This document shows positions 37,654 to 48,889 of a DNA stretch of 64,000 nt, piece by piece. A model generated the notes under the pieces. It was not told the DNA's origin. It did no database searches and saw nothing but the letters and a program-made list of their open reading frames with translations. Each line of letters opens with the position of its first letter. Position 1 is the first letter of the stretch. This DNA is from Pseudomonas sp. (GTDB taxonomy: Bacteria; Pseudomonadota; Gammaproteobacteria; Pseudomonadales; Pseudomonadaceae): positions 1-64,000 of the forward strand of contig NZ_JAUXXP010000058.1 of assembly GCF_030684895.1 (NCBI RefSeq), written 5' to 3'. A program made the position numbers and the translations under genes.

Positions 37654-37751
37654 GACGATTCCCTTTATCGGCGAGGTACAAGCTTGCAGTGTAACGGCTT
37701 AGCGCCTGCTTTAACGCAGCCGACCTACATGCAGCTGACCTTAATATCCGC

Positions 37752-38432
37752 TCAGGGTGCCCAGTAAATATTGACCGGCAACGGGCTGCGCTGCAGCCAG
37801 GCATACAGCGGTAACTCACGCGACGCGGGCTGATCGGCCAGCACCGCATCAATCAGCTCGCGCTTGCGCTCGCCGAACGCCAGCAAACCCAGCCACTGGC
37901 CACGCTGCAGCATGGCCAGATTTAGCGACAGTCGTTCTCGCGGTTCCTGCGGCGCCAGGGCTGGCAAGGCTGCAGGTTTAGCCAGCGGATCAAGCGCGCC
38001 CGCCAGGTCAGGCATAGCGGGAAACAGCGAGGCGATATGGCCGTCTTCACCCATACCCAGCAGCACCGCGCTAAACGGCGGCCACTGCGCCAGTTGCTCA
38101 CCCCAGGTCAACGCCGCCTGCGCCAGCGTTTCGCCCTGGCGTGGGTCCAGGCAATTAGCGTTCGGTAGCCCCTGATGCAACAGCAGCCAATTACTCTCGG
38201 CTGCCTGCGCCGCCACCCAGCGTTCATCACTGGGGCTGAGGTCGATGCGTTGACTCTCCAGTTGCTGCGCCAGCAAAGGCAACAAGGCTTGCGGACTGCT
38301 GCCGCCGGGCAGGATCAGCCCGGCGCGGGGCTGTTGCGCCAGCGTGGCCTGAATCTGCGCCAGCAGGTCGGCGGCCAGCGCATGCAGACAAGCGTCGCGC
38401 TGAGCATGGCAATGCAGCAAATTTTGGCTCAT
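37752..38432 (-). CDS. pgl: 6-phosphogluconolactonase
   Basis: A 226-aa DevB-type lactonase that hydrolyses 6-phosphogluconolactone. It starts at ATG 38432 (MSQNLLHCHAQRDACLHALA), two codons inside the track TTG. Family motifs are ILPGGSSPQALL, LSPSDERWVAAQAAESN and GMGEDGHIASLFP. It heads pgl-edd-eda-thioesterase; zwf, glk and hexR, often nearby in pseudomonads, are absent from the window. It is divergent from a diguanylate cyclase gene across 46 bp. Confidence 0.94.
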   Translation of the reverse strand: MSQNLLHCHAQRDACLHALAADLLAQIQATLAQQPRAGLILPGGSSPQALLPLLAQQLESQRIDLSPSDERWVAAQAAESNWLLLHQGLPNANCLDPRQGETLAQAALTWGEQLAQWPPFSAVLLGMGEDGHIASLFPAMPDLAGALDPLAKPAALPALAPQEPRERLSLNLAMLQRGQWLGLLAFGERKRELIDAVLADQPASRELPLYAWLQRSPLPVNIYWAP

Positions 38433-38478
38433 AAGCAACCCCGGCTAAGCTATCGGTATGTCATAAGGCCGCGCAATA

Positions 38479-40389
38479 ATGCACCTTTGTCGTGTCCGCC
38501 AACATCCTTGCCATGGAATGCCTCTTTTGATTGTGTTGCTGCGCGTACTTCTACTGCTGTTGCTGCCGGCACTGGCGCAGGCCACCAGCCTGCCGCTGCT
38601 GGCCAGCGACACGCCGCTGCTGCCTGGCCCAGTTATGCAGGTGTGGGCCGACCCCGAAGGCCTGGCGGACATCCACAGCGTTCGCCAGTTACCTGAATCG
38701 GCCTGGCAGCCGGTGGCCCGTCGCGATGCCAGTTTCGGCTACAGCACACACGCCTACTGGCTACGTTTCAGCCTGCACAACCCGGCGGATAACGCCATCA
38801 ACTGGGTGCTGTTGATCGGTAATCCACTGCTCGACACCCTGGACGCCTACGGCCTGGACGACGGCCGGGTGTATCAGGCCGGCGACCAGCGGCCATTCCA
38901 CCAGCGCTGGGTCAATCACCGCCAACTGGTGCTGCCATTCAGCCTGGCAGCCGGAGAAGAACGCGAGCTGATCCTGCGCATGCAGACCGACGGCTCGGCC
39001 AACCTCAGCGCCAGCCTGATGAGCGCGCAAGCGTTCAACCAGCACGAACAACGCATGCTGCTGTTACAGGGCCTGTTTTTCGGCGCGCTGCTGGTGATGA
39101 TGATCTACAACCTGTCGATCTTTATCATCACCCGCGACCGTAATTACCTGTGGTACAGCCTGTTTGTCGCCAGCTTTAGCCTCTACCAGTTCATCCAGCT
39201 GGGTTTTGCCCTGCAGTGGTTCTGGCCCGAGTCACTGGCCTGGCAGCAGATGAGTTTCCCGTTCAGCTCGGCGCTGGCGACGCTGTTCGGCGTGTTGTTC
39301 GCCTATGGCGTACTCGACCTCAAGAACCAGCACCCGGCTTACAGCAGGATCTGCCGCGGCCTGATTGGCAGCAGCCTGCTGGTAATGGCGCTGGCGTTGG
39401 TTGCGCCTTATCTCGTGGCTCTGATCGGCAGTTTCGTACTGCTGCTGGTCTGCGCGATTTTCGGCTGCATCTTCACGGTGCTGCGCTGGCGCGACGGCTA
39501 CCCGCCGGCCAAGTTGTTCGCCCTTGGCTGGTCTGCCCTGATTATCGCCAGCCTGTTCAGCGTGCTCAGCGGCACCGGCCTGATCGCCAACTCCCTGCTG
39601 ACCCTGCACGCCCAACAAATCGGCAGTCTGATTGAGCTGGTGATCTTCTCGATTGCCCTCGGTTCACGCATCCGCCTGGCGCAACACGCCCAGCAACGGG
39701 CTCAAGAGCAGCTATACGCCAATGAGCACCAACTGCGACTGGAACAGGCCAAGAGCCTGGATCTGCAGCAACAGATCAATGAAGGCCTGGAAGCCCGCGT
39801 AGAGGAGCGCACCGCGTCCTTGCAGCAGGCCCTGCAAGAGCTTTCTACCGCCAACCGCCAACTGGCCGAACTCAGCCGTCGTGACAGCCTGACTGGCCTG
39901 TTCAACCGCCAGGTGCTCAACGAAGAACTGGAGCGCATGCTCGCCCAGGCCAAACGCAGCCAGCGACCGCTCGCCATGCTGATGATGGACCTGGACCACT
40001 TCAAGAAGGTCAACGACCAGCACGGCCACCTGGTCGGCGACGCCTGCCTGCAGCACGCTGCCCTGCGCATGCAGCAGCGCATGCGCAGTAACGATCTGCT
40101 GGTGCGTTTTGGTGGTGAAGAGTTTGCCGCCGTGCTCTGCGACACCGAGCAAACTGGCGCGATGGACCTGGCCGAGCAGCTGCGTGCAGACCTGGCCAGC
40201 CACCCTTGCATGCACCAGGGCCTGAGTATCGACCTGAGCCTGAGCATCGGCGTCTATGCGCTGATTCCGGATGCAGGCAGCGACCGCGAACAGCTGCTAC
40301 GCCACGCCGACCAGGCGCTGTATCAAGCCAAGGCCGCCGGGCGTAACAAGGTCATTGGTTACGAAACCAGCGCCTTGGACGATGCCTGA
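38479..40389 (+). CDS. 7TM-DISM membrane diguanylate cyclase
   Basis: A 636-aa protein with a signal sequence (about 14-36), a periplasmic 7TMR-DISMED2 carbohydrate-binding-like domain (about 45-185), seven membrane helices (about 195-405), a coiled coil (about 410-475) and GGDEF (about 480-630). The active-site motif is GGEEF (about 545) with an RxxD inhibitory site (RSND) before it, so active cyclic-di-GMP synthesis under feedback control is likely. ATG 38518 is an alternative start that removes 13 residues. The 3' end overlaps the convergent hydrolase gene by 31 bp. Confidence 0.93.
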   Translation: MHLCRVRQHPCHGMPLLIVLLRVLLLLLLPALAQATSLPLLASDTPLLPGPVMQVWADPEGLADIHSVRQLPESAWQPVARRDASFGYSTHAYWLRFSLHNPADNAINWVLLIGNPLLDTLDAYGLDDGRVYQAGDQRPFHQRWVNHRQLVLPFSLAAGEERELILRMQTDGSANLSASLMSAQAFNQHEQRMLLLQGLFFGALLVMMIYNLSIFIITRDRNYLWYSLFVASFSLYQFIQLGFALQWFWPESLAWQQMSFPFSSALATLFGVLFAYGVLDLKNQHPAYSRICRGLIGSSLLVMALALVAPYLVALIGSFVLLLVCAIFGCIFTVLRWRDGYPPAKLFALGWSALIIASLFSVLSGTGLIANSLLTLHAQQIGSLIELVIFSIALGSRIRLAQHAQQRAQEQLYANEHQLRLEQAKSLDLQQQINEGLEARVEERTASLQQALQELSTANRQLAELSRRDSLTGLFNRQVLNEELERMLAQAKRSQRPLAMLMMDLDHFKKVNDQHGHLVGDACLQHAALRMQQRMRSNDLLVRFGGEEFAAVLCDTEQTGAMDLAEQLRADLASHPCMHQGLSIDLSLSIGVYALIPDAGSDREQLLRHADQALYQAKAAGRNKVIGYETSALDDA

Positions 40390-41198
40390 CTCAGCGAGCC
40401 CAACAGCTCCAGCACCGCCTGCACCACCCGCGGATCAGCCAAGACACGCTGATGTCCACCGTTTTCCAGGCGCAGCAAGCGACTGTCAAACCAGCTCTGA
40501 TGAATCGCCTCCGCCTCGCTGAACGGCACCATCGGATCGTCCACTGCATGCACGATCAAGCCGGGAAAATCCAGTTGGTAATGCGCGCTATCAAGCTGCC
40601 CAGCAGGAATCCCGGCCTTCTCCTCGACCAGCCGGACAAAGTGCGCGCGCGCCTGACGCGGCAGGCCCATATAGCGCGAGAAGCGCCGCAGCATGGTCAG
40701 AATCCGGCTGGGCGCGGCAATGCTCACCAACGCCTCGGTACGCAAGCCCAACTGGGTGGCCAGCAAGGCACTGGCGCCGCCCATGGAATGGCCAATCACC
40801 GCTTTCAGCGGTGGCAGCTCGCTGGCGGCCTCCAGCAAGGCGCGTGCAAACAGCACCACATTAGCTTCACGCCCAGGCGAACGACCGTGGGCCGGGGCAT
40901 CCAGCGCCACCACACCGTAGCCGGCATTGACCAAGGCCTTGATCAGCTCGGCGAACTGCGTCGGCCGCCCTTCCCAACCATGCATCAGCAACACGGCCGG
41001 TCCGCTGCCCCAACGCAGCGCTGACAAACCGAAGCGCAGGGTGATGCGCTCGGCCTGCGCCAGCAATGGCAACTCCCAATCCCGCGGCGGCGAGGTGTGC
41101 GGCGTCATAAACTCCCGGCGCAACTTGCTGGCCAGGGCATGCGGTGCCAGCAGACCAATCGACGTATTGAAACCACGAACCCAGCTCATGCTATTCAT
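40359..41198 (-). CDS. alpha/beta hydrolase
   Basis: A 279-aa hydrolase that starts at ATG 41198 (MNSMSWVRGF) because GAGG lies 8 bases upstream; ATG 41204 is possible. The oxyanion motif LMHGWEGRPTQ (about 72), nucleophile elbow GHSMGGASAL, acid Asp in HAVDDPMVPF and His in ENGGHQRVL form a complete catalytic set. The substrate is unknown. It lies 10 bases downstream of the TetR gene and is probably under its control. Confidence 0.88.
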   Translation of the reverse strand: MNSMSWVRGFNTSIGLLAPHALASKLRREFMTPHTSPPRDWELPLLAQAERITLRFGLSALRWGSGPAVLLMHGWEGRPTQFAELIKALVNAGYGVVALDAPAHGRSPGREANVVLFARALLEAASELPPLKAVIGHSMGGASALLATQLGLRTEALVSIAAPSRILTMLRRFSRYMGLPRQARAHFVRLVEEKAGIPAGQLDSAHYQLDFPGLIVHAVDDPMVPFSEAEAIHQSWFDSRLLRLENGGHQRVLADPRVVQAVLELLGSLSQASSKALVS

Positions 41199-41208
41199 TG
41201 CCATACCC

Positions 41209-41748
41209 TCAGACGATTGCCGATTTAGCAGCACGCAAGACTCGATCAGACAACTCACCGGAGCCCAGCGCGCGTGCCAGCGCCAGCCCTCCGACCATCA
41301 AGGCGATATCGGCCAGCGCCTGCTCAGCCTCCTCAGGGCTGCCCGCCAGCAGCGCCGTCATCAGCTCGATATGCTCCGCCAGCACCGCACGAAAACCATC
41401 CGGCATCCGCGCCAGCTCGCCTAACGAGCTGGGCAGCGGGCAGCCCTGCTCGCGGGCATCGCGGTGCTTGCGAGACAGATAGAAAGCAGCCAACAGCACG
41501 CGGCGGTCTTGGCCAGTCAGCGCCAGATCAAGCTGCGCGACCCGCTCCCGACGCTGGCAGAGCATCTGCTGAAATACTTCCAGCATCAGCGCTTCCTTGT
41601 TCTCAAAATGCGCGTAGAAGCCGCCTACCGTCAGGCCCGCAGCACCCATCACCTCGCCCACACCGGGTTCGACCAGGCCACGCTGCAGCAGCGCCTCACC
41701 GGCAGCGGCCAGAATGCGTTCGCGGGTTTGCGCCTTCTTCTCGCTCAT
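41209..41748 (-). CDS. TetR/AcrR family transcriptional regulator
   Basis: A 179-aa repressor. The helix-turn-helix spans about 8-55 (VGEVMGAAGLTVGGFYAHFE) and the ligand domain follows. Cotranscription with the hydrolase implies autoregulation of a two-gene unit, with the hydrolase acting on or near the inducer; this is inferred. An AT-rich palindrome upstream may be its operator. Confidence 0.9.
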   Translation of the reverse strand: MSEKKAQTRERILAAAGEALLQRGLVEPGVGEVMGAAGLTVGGFYAHFENKEALMLEVFQQMLCQRRERVAQLDLALTGQDRRVLLAAFYLSRKHRDAREQGCPLPSSLGELARMPDGFRAVLAEHIELMTALLAGSPEEAEQALADIALMVGGLALARALGSGELSDRVLRAAKSAIV

Positions 41749-41772
41749 GTTCGCCTCCTTAAGATTACGATA

Positions 41773-41783
41773 ATAATATTATA
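41773..41783. promoter_or_regulatory. AT-rich palindrome upstream of the TetR gene
   Basis: ATAATATTAT (41773-41782) is a perfect 10-base palindrome 25 bases before the TetR start, and on the minus strand TATAAT overlaps it at 41778-41783. A repressor bound there would block a -10 element. No convincing -35 is seen at the right distance, so confidence is low. Confidence 0.35.
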
Positions 41784-41854
41784 AGCGAAATATAATTAGG
41801 CAAGCCTGCGCGGCAACCGCTGATCGGCTGGAGAAATAATGTTCAGGAGGTAGA

Positions 41855-41877
41855 AAAAATTGCCTGGAGCAATTTTT
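41855..41877 (-). terminator. AT-rich hairpin, second terminator after the tRNA operon
   Basis: AAAAATTGC-CTGGA-GCAATTTTT is a perfect 9-bp stem with a T-run on the leftward strand. It lies behind the main tRNA terminator and ahead of the TetR promoter. The bases between the two hairpins (about 41878-41924) hold nothing I can assign. Confidence 0.5.
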
Positions 41878-41924
41878 AACGTCGCGTAGTGACGGCCCGC
41901 AGGGTGGCGCCAGGGATGACAGGC

Positions 41925-41963
41925 CATAAAAACAAAAGGGCCATTCAATAATGAATGACCCTT
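41925..41963 (-). terminator. terminator of the Ala-Glu tRNA operon
   Basis: Leftward the sequence AAGGGTCATTCA-TTAT-TGAATGGCCCTT forms a 12-bp stem with one G-T pair, followed by TTGTTTTTA. It begins 26 bases past the last tRNA-Glu. Confidence 0.85.
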
Positions 41964-41988
41964 CAAAATCCCGCAGAGCGGGCAAAAA

Positions 41989-42064
41989 TGGCGTCCCCTA
42001 GGGGACTCGAACCCCTGTTACCGCCGTGAAAGGGCGGTGTCCTAGGCCACTAGACGAAGGGGAC
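41989..42064 (-). tRNA. tRNA-Glu (anticodon TTC), distal copy
   Basis: A 76-base cloverleaf with acceptor GTCCCCT, anticodon TTC, T loop TTCGAGT and encoded CCA. It is identical to the copy at 42256-42331. It is the last gene of a four-tRNA operon. Confidence 0.97.
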
Positions 42065-42128
42065 AAAACCTTCGAAGAACAAGGCCAGCTTTACGCTGGC
42101 CCCGTGGCAGTTGCTACTACTGCAAAAT

Positions 42129-42204
<76 letters not shown>

Positions 42205-42255
42205 GGATTTATCGCCTCTCGGCTCACAGCCCAAACTAGCACTGCTTTTTGAAAC

Positions 42256-42331
42256 TGGCGTCCCCTAGGGGACTCGAACCCCTGTTACCGCCGTGAAAGG
42301 GCGGTGTCCTAGGCCACTAGACGAAGGGGAC
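42256..42331 (-). tRNA. tRNA-Glu (anticodon TTC), proximal copy
   Basis: A 76-base sequence identical to the distal tRNA-Glu. The alternation Ala-Glu-Ala-Glu shows a tandem duplication of an Ala-Glu pair. Confidence 0.97.
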
Positions 42332-42394
42332 GTAACCCTTCTACAACCAACCAGCTACAAGAGCTGATTGTGGCAAGCCTTGCGGCTTTGAAGA

Positions 42395-42470
<76 letters not shown>

Positions 42471-42488
42471 ATCTCAAGGACGGGGCGC

Positions 42489-42517
42489 ATGTTAAGAGCA
42501 CGCCCCACACCTGTCAA
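42489..42517 (-). promoter_or_regulatory. strong sigma70 promoter of the Ala-Glu tRNA operon
   Basis: On the minus strand a perfect TTGACA (42512-42517) is followed after 17 bases by TAACAT (42489-42494) and a GCGCCCCG discriminator. This arrangement is typical of growth-rate-controlled tRNA promoters. Nothing else is evident between here and gltX. Confidence 0.8.
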
Positions 42518-42616
42518 CAAAATTTTTACCGGCACCAGCATTCTTTATGCTGACAGAACAACCACTTACCCCATCCCGGCACGCCAAAACGACGGCCGGA
42601 CGGGGCATTCAGCTGC

Positions 42617-44098
42617 TTAGGCAATAGCTGCCAGCAGCTTCTCCCACTCTTTGTTTTCTTTCTTCGACACGCCGCCGAGCAGTTCGATGGCCTGACGCAG
42701 ACGGAAGCGCGTCAGGTCCGGGCCGAGAATTTCCATGGCATCCAGCACCGACACCGAGCTGGCCTGCCCGGTGACAGCGGCAAACATCAGCGGCATGGCG
42801 TCGCGCAGTTTCAGCTCCAGGTGCTCGACCACCGCCTGGATGCAGCCGGTGATCTGGTCCTTTTCCCACTGACGCAGCGCTTCGAGCTTCCACAGAATCA
42901 ACTGCATCAGCTGACGCACCTGCTCGGCCGAGAGTTTCTTGTGCTCGAACAACGCGGCATCCGGAGCTACCCCGCCGGCGAAGAAGAAGCTGGCCAATGG
43001 CGCGATCTGGCTAAAGGTTTCCACCCGCCCCTGCACGTGCGGCGCAATCTGCATCAGGTAGTTGCTGTTGAACGCCCATTTCTGCGCACCGGCGGCGAAC
43101 TCTTCGACGCTCAGCTCGCGCATCCACTGACCGTTGAGCCAGGACAGTTTCTCCAGATCGAAGATCGGTCCACCGAGGGAAACTCGGTTGATATCGAAGT
43201 GCTCAACCATCTCGTCGAGGCTGAACTTCTCGCGCTCGTCCGGCATCGACCAGCCCATACGGCCGAGGTAATTGAGCATGGCCTGCGGCAGGAAGCCCAT
43301 GCGCTCGTAGAAGGTGATCGAAGTCGGATTTTTGCGCTTGGACAGCTTGCTCTTGTCCGGGTTGCGCAGCAGCGGCATGTAGCACAGCTGCGGCTTGTCC
43401 CAGCCGAAGTACTCGTAGAGCAGAATCAACTTGGGCGCCGACGGCAGCCATTCTTCGCCGCGCAGCACGTGGGTGATGCCCATCAGATGGTCATCGACCA
43501 CGTTGGCCAGGAAGTAGGTCGGCAGACCATCGGTCTTCATCAGCACCTGCATGTCCATGCGATCCCAGGGGATCTCCACTTCGCCGCGCAGCATATCCGG
43601 TACCACGCACACGCCTTCAGTCGGCACCTTCATGCGCACCACATTCGGCTCGCCGGCAGCCAGGCGCTGTTGCACCTCTTCAGCAGAGAGGTGCATGCAG
43701 TGGCCGTCATAACGCGGCGTCTGCTTGGCTTCCATCTGCTCGGCGCGCAGCTTGTCCAGGCGCTCGGCACTGCAGAAGCAGTGGAAGGCATGACCCTTCT
43801 CCACCAGCTCGGCACTGTATTTCTGGTAGATATGCCCGCGCTCGCTCTGCCGATACGGGCCGTGCGGGCCGCCGACGTCCGGGCCTTCGCTCCACTCGAT
43901 ACCCAGCCAGCGCAGGGCATCGTAAATCTGTTGTTCCGACTCGCGGGTCGAGCGCACTTGATCGGTATCTTCGATACGCAGGATAAATTCGCCACCGTGC
44001 TGACGGGCAAAGCACAGGTTGAACAGGGCGATATAGGCAGTGCCTACGTGCGGATCACCAGTGGGCGACGGCGCGATACGGGTACGAACGGTGGTCAT
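42617..44098 (-). CDS. gltX: glutamyl-tRNA synthetase
   Basis: A 493-aa class I synthetase that charges tRNA-Glu. It starts at ATG 44098 ([20 protein letters not shown]), ten codons inside the track start. HVGT (HIGH type) and KLSKRK (KMSKS type, about 240) mark the active site. It lies just upstream of a tRNA operon that includes its own substrate, though the two have separate promoters. Confidence 0.97.
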   Translation of the reverse strand: MTTVRTRIAPSPTGDPHVGTAYIALFNLCFARQHGGEFILRIEDTDQVRSTRESEQQIYDALRWLGIEWSEGPDVGGPHGPYRQSERGHIYQKYSAELVEKGHAFHCFCSAERLDKLRAEQMEAKQTPRYDGHCMHLSAEEVQQRLAAGEPNVVRMKVPTEGVCVVPDMLRGEVEIPWDRMDMQVLMKTDGLPTYFLANVVDDHLMGITHVLRGEEWLPSAPKLILLYEYFGWDKPQLCYMPLLRNPDKSKLSKRKNPTSITFYERMGFLPQAMLNYLGRMGWSMPDEREKFSLDEMVEHFDINRVSLGGPIFDLEKLSWLNGQWMRELSVEEFAAGAQKWAFNSNYLMQIAPHVQGRVETFSQIAPLASFFFAGGVAPDAALFEHKKLSAEQVRQLMQLILWKLEALRQWEKDQITGCIQAVVEHLELKLRDAMPLMFAAVTGQASSVSVLDAMEILGPDLTRFRLRQAIELLGGVSKKENKEWEKLLAAIA

Positions 44099-44342
44099 GG
44101 CGGCTCTCAGAGAATGTGCAACGGGCAATCTTTCAAGCCCGCGATATTAACAGGCTGGCCGCCGCCGGCTCCAGCCAGCGCGGTTATTTCAGCTGCGTCA
44201 GCGCCCGCAGCGGGTCAACGCTTTGTCTTGTAGTGCGTAGCAGGCTGGACAACAACGCCAGCCCGCTTAGACTGACGCCCTCTACTGCGGGCCTTGCCGC
44301 TTTTTCCAGGCGCCCGCCCTGCCCTCGTCAACTCAGATCGCC

Positions 44343-45239
44343 ATGCCTACCCCATCACGCACCCGCAGCCTGCTGCTGATCGTCGCCTTTGCCACTATTT
44401 ATATCGGCTGGGGCACCACCTACCTGGCCAACCACTTCCTCCTGCTGGAGCTGCCGCCGTTCGTCATCGGCAGCCTGCGCTTCTCGATTGCCGGCCTGCT
44501 CGCCCTGGCCTGGGTGGTGCTCAGCGGCCAACTGCGCATGCAGCGCAGCGACTGGGGCGGCGTGCTGATCGGCAGCCTGGCGCTGATTGCGGTCGGCCAG
44601 GGCGCGCTGATCTACGCCAACCAGTATTTGCCGACCGGCATGCTGGCGATGCTCTACACCACCCTGCCGCTGTGGAGCGTGGCGCTGGAATGGCTGCTCG
44701 GCGAGCGACCGCCACTATGGGTGATGTGTGGGCTGGCGCTGGCCTGCAGCGGGATTGTGCTGCTGATGAACAACGGCCTGGATCACAGCGCCTCTATCGA
44801 ACAGTGGTTCGCCGGCCTGCTGGTGGTGTTCGCCACCCTGCTCTGGGCCGGCGGCGCCTGGCTGATGCGTCAGCGCCCACCGTTTCGCTCCAGCTGGCTG
44901 GGGCTGAGCCTGCAGATGTTGATCGGTGCATTGCTGCTGGCACTGTTCGGCCTGTGGCACGGCGACTGGCAAGCACTCGACCTGCGCGCGATGAGCGCTA
45001 ATGCCTGGCTGTGGCTGGCCTACCTGGTGCTACCGGTCAGCCTCGGCGTGTATCCGGCGTATTTCTGGCTGCTGCGCGAAGTGCGGCCGAGCCTGGTATC
45101 GACCTTCGCTTTCGTCAACCCGGTGGTGGCACTGCTACTGGGCTACCTGCTGCTGGGTGAACGCCTCAGCCTGATGGCCATGCTGGCCTGCGGCATTACT
45201 CTGGGCGGCGTGGTGTTGATTATCTTCGGCCGACGTTAA
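44343..45239 (+). CDS. EamA/DMT family transporter
   Basis: A 298-aa membrane protein with ten predicted helices in two EamA repeats (about 10-140 and 155-290), typical of RhtA/YedA-type metabolite exporters. The motif PVVALLLGYLLLGERLS, near the end of the second repeat, is characteristic. The exported compound is unknown. The 244-bp gap upstream separates it from the divergent gltX, and I see no convincing promoter there. Confidence 0.9.
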   Translation: MPTPSRTRSLLLIVAFATIYIGWGTTYLANHFLLLELPPFVIGSLRFSIAGLLALAWVVLSGQLRMQRSDWGGVLIGSLALIAVGQGALIYANQYLPTGMLAMLYTTLPLWSVALEWLLGERPPLWVMCGLALACSGIVLLMNNGLDHSASIEQWFAGLLVVFATLLWAGGAWLMRQRPPFRSSWLGLSLQMLIGALLLALFGLWHGDWQALDLRAMSANAWLWLAYLVLPVSLGVYPAYFWLLREVRPSLVSTFAFVNPVVALLLGYLLLGERLSLMAMLACGITLGGVVLIIFGRR

Positions 45240-45248
45240 GCGCAAACC

Positions 45249-45341
45249 TGTGGAAGGGGCTGGGCGGCACTCCGCTTTAGCCGCGAACAAGTAGTCCCCC
45301 TGTCGCGGCTAAAGCCCCTCATACGCGATGCCCCTCCCACA
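45249..45341. repeat. REP-like inverted extragenic repeat (BIME)
   Basis: Two arms of about 38 bases face each other: TGTGGAAGGGGC...CTTTAGCCGCGA (45249-45286) and the complement of TGTGGGAGGGGC...CTTTAGCCGCGA (45303-45341), separated by 16 bases. The arms match at both ends and differ in the middle. It sits in the 111-bp space between the convergent DMT transporter and uvrB. The TGTGGGAGGGGC...TTTAGCCGCGA unit is, from memory, a common Pseudomonas REP type. Confidence 0.8.
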
Positions 45342-45350
45342 TTTACCTAA

Positions 45351-47366
<2,016 letters not shown>

Positions 47367-47543
47367 GACGGACCTCGACAAGCGGCTGTGACGCGGCCTG
47401 AAAGCCTACGTCAAAACCGGTGAAAAGCGTGTGCCTGCTGTCGCAGCACAGGTTATGCGTCGGTATACTACCGGCCCACTTACGCAACCCCTAGCCGGGT
47501 GTTGCCCGACACTCAACTTCTCCTCTTCAGAGCTGCCGCATCC

Positions 47544-48740
47544 ATGAGTCTGTTCTCTGCCGTCGAAATGGCTCCGCGCGATCCCATCCTGGGCCTCAAT
47601 GAAGCATTCAACGCCGATACCCGTGCGACCAAGGTCAACTTGGGCGTGGGCGTTTACTACAACGAGGAAGGCCGCATCCCATTGCTGCGCGCCGTAGCCG
47701 AAGCCGAGAAAGCCCGCATTGAAGCCCACGCCCCGCGTGGTTACCTGCCGATTGAAGGCATTGCCGCCTATGACAGCGCCGTGCAGAAACTGTTGCTGGG
47801 CGCCGACTCCGAGCTGATTGCCGCTGGCCGGGTAATCACCACTCAGGCCGTGGGCGGCACGGGCGCACTGAAAACCGGCGCCGACTTTCTCAAGCGCCTG
47901 CTGCCCAACACCGTGGTGGCGATCAGCGACCCGAGCTGGGAAAACCACCGCGCGCTGTTCGAGTCCGCCGGCTTCGCGGTGCACAACTACCGCTATTACG
48001 ACGCAGCCAGCCACGGCATCAACCGCGCCGGCATGCTCGAAGACCTGAAGAACCTGCCAGCGCGCTCGGTTGTCGTGCTGCACGCCTGCTGCCACAACCC
48101 AACTGGCGTCGACCTGTCGCTGGACGACTGGAAAGCCGTACTGGACGTGCTGCGCGAACGCGAGCACGTGCCCTTCCTCGACATCGCCTACCAGGGCTTT
48201 GGCGACGGTATCGAGCAGGACGCCTTTGCCGTGCGCCTGTTCGCCGCCTCCGGCATCCCGTTCTTCGTCTCCAGCTCGTTCTCCAAATCCTTCTCGCTGT
48301 ACGGCGAGCGCGTCGGCGCGCTGTCGATCGTCACTGGCAGCCAGGAAGAGGCCGGCCGCGTGCTGTCGCAAGCCAAGCGCGTGATCCGCACCAACTACTC
48401 CAACCCGCCAACCCACGGCGCCACCGTGGTGGCCAGCGTGCTGAACAGCCCTGAACTGCGCGCCCTGTGGGAAGAAGAACTGGCCGGCATGCGCGAGCGT
48501 ATTCGCGGCATGCGCATGGCCATGGTCGAGCAGCTGGCGGCGCTCAATTGCAAACGCGATTTCGGCTTCGTCGCCCAGCAGCGCGGCATGTTCTCCTACT
48601 CGGGCCTGACCGCCGAGCAGGTCGAGCGCCTGAAAACCGAGTTCGGCATCTACGCCGTCAGCACCGGACGCATCTGCGTCGCCGCGCTGAACCAGCGCAA
48701 CCTGCCTGCCGTTACTCAGGCGATTGCGGCGGTTCTCTGA
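47544..48740 (+). CDS. aromatic amino acid / aspartate aminotransferase
   Basis: A 398-aa class I PLP aminotransferase of the AspC/TyrB type. It starts at ATG 47544 (MSLFSAVEMAPRDPILGLNE), 15 codons inside the track start. It has CCHNPTGVDLS, SSSFSKSFSLYGERVG with the PLP lysine, and a C-terminal GRICVAALN arginine. TyrB/PhhC and AspC are hard to separate without comparison, so no symbol is given. A possible -10 TATACT (47464-47469) lies upstream. It is divergent from uvrB. Confidence 0.93.
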   Translation: MSLFSAVEMAPRDPILGLNEAFNADTRATKVNLGVGVYYNEEGRIPLLRAVAEAEKARIEAHAPRGYLPIEGIAAYDSAVQKLLLGADSELIAAGRVITTQAVGGTGALKTGADFLKRLLPNTVVAISDPSWENHRALFESAGFAVHNYRYYDAASHGINRAGMLEDLKNLPARSVVVLHACCHNPTGVDLSLDDWKAVLDVLREREHVPFLDIAYQGFGDGIEQDAFAVRLFAASGIPFFVSSSFSKSFSLYGERVGALSIVTGSQEEAGRVLSQAKRVIRTNYSNPPTHGATVVASVLNSPELRALWEEELAGMRERIRGMRMAMVEQLAALNCKRDFGFVAQQRGMFSYSGLTAEQVERLKTEFGIYAVSTGRICVAALNQRNLPAVTQAIAAVL

Positions 48741-48745
48741 ATCAC

Positions 48746-48779
48746 AGGGGAAGTCGATCAGGTATTGACTTCCCCTTTC
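48746..48779 (+). terminator. terminator after the aminotransferase gene
   Basis: AGGGGAAGTC and GACTTCCCCT form a 10-bp stem with an 11-base loop, followed by TTCT. The 3' arm overlaps the -35 of the following tRNA promoter. Confidence 0.85.
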
Positions 48780-48792
48780 TAATCAGTAGGAT
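48765..48792 (+). promoter_or_regulatory. promoter of the Asn-Pro tRNA operon
   Basis: TTGACT (48765-48770), 16 bases, TAGGAT (48787-48792), then a GCGCC discriminator and tRNA-Asn at 48805. The -35 is embedded in the 3' arm of the upstream terminator. Confidence 0.65.
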
Positions 48793-48804
48793 ACGCGCCA
48801 TTGT

Positions 48805-48880
48805 TCCGCGATAGCTCAGTCGGTAGAGCAAATGACTGTTAATCATTGGGTCCCTGGTTCGAGTCCAGGTCGCGGAGCCA
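48805..48880 (+). tRNA. tRNA-Asn (anticodon GTT)
   Basis: A 76-base cloverleaf: acceptor TCCGCGA/TCGCGGA, anticodon GTT, T loop TTCGAGT, CCA encoded. It is the first gene of the Asn-Pro-(Lys relic) cluster. Confidence 0.97.
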
Positions 48881-48889
48881 GTAGTACAT

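Noticed and set aside
37654-37751. HexR operator between pgl and edd
   Set aside because: No TTGT/ACAA inverted repeat of suitable spacing was found there or upstream of pgl.
47440-47456. Possible LexA box upstream of uvrB
   Set aside because: CTG and CAG are present but spaced by 8 or 11 bases rather than 10, so the SOS-box pattern is not met.
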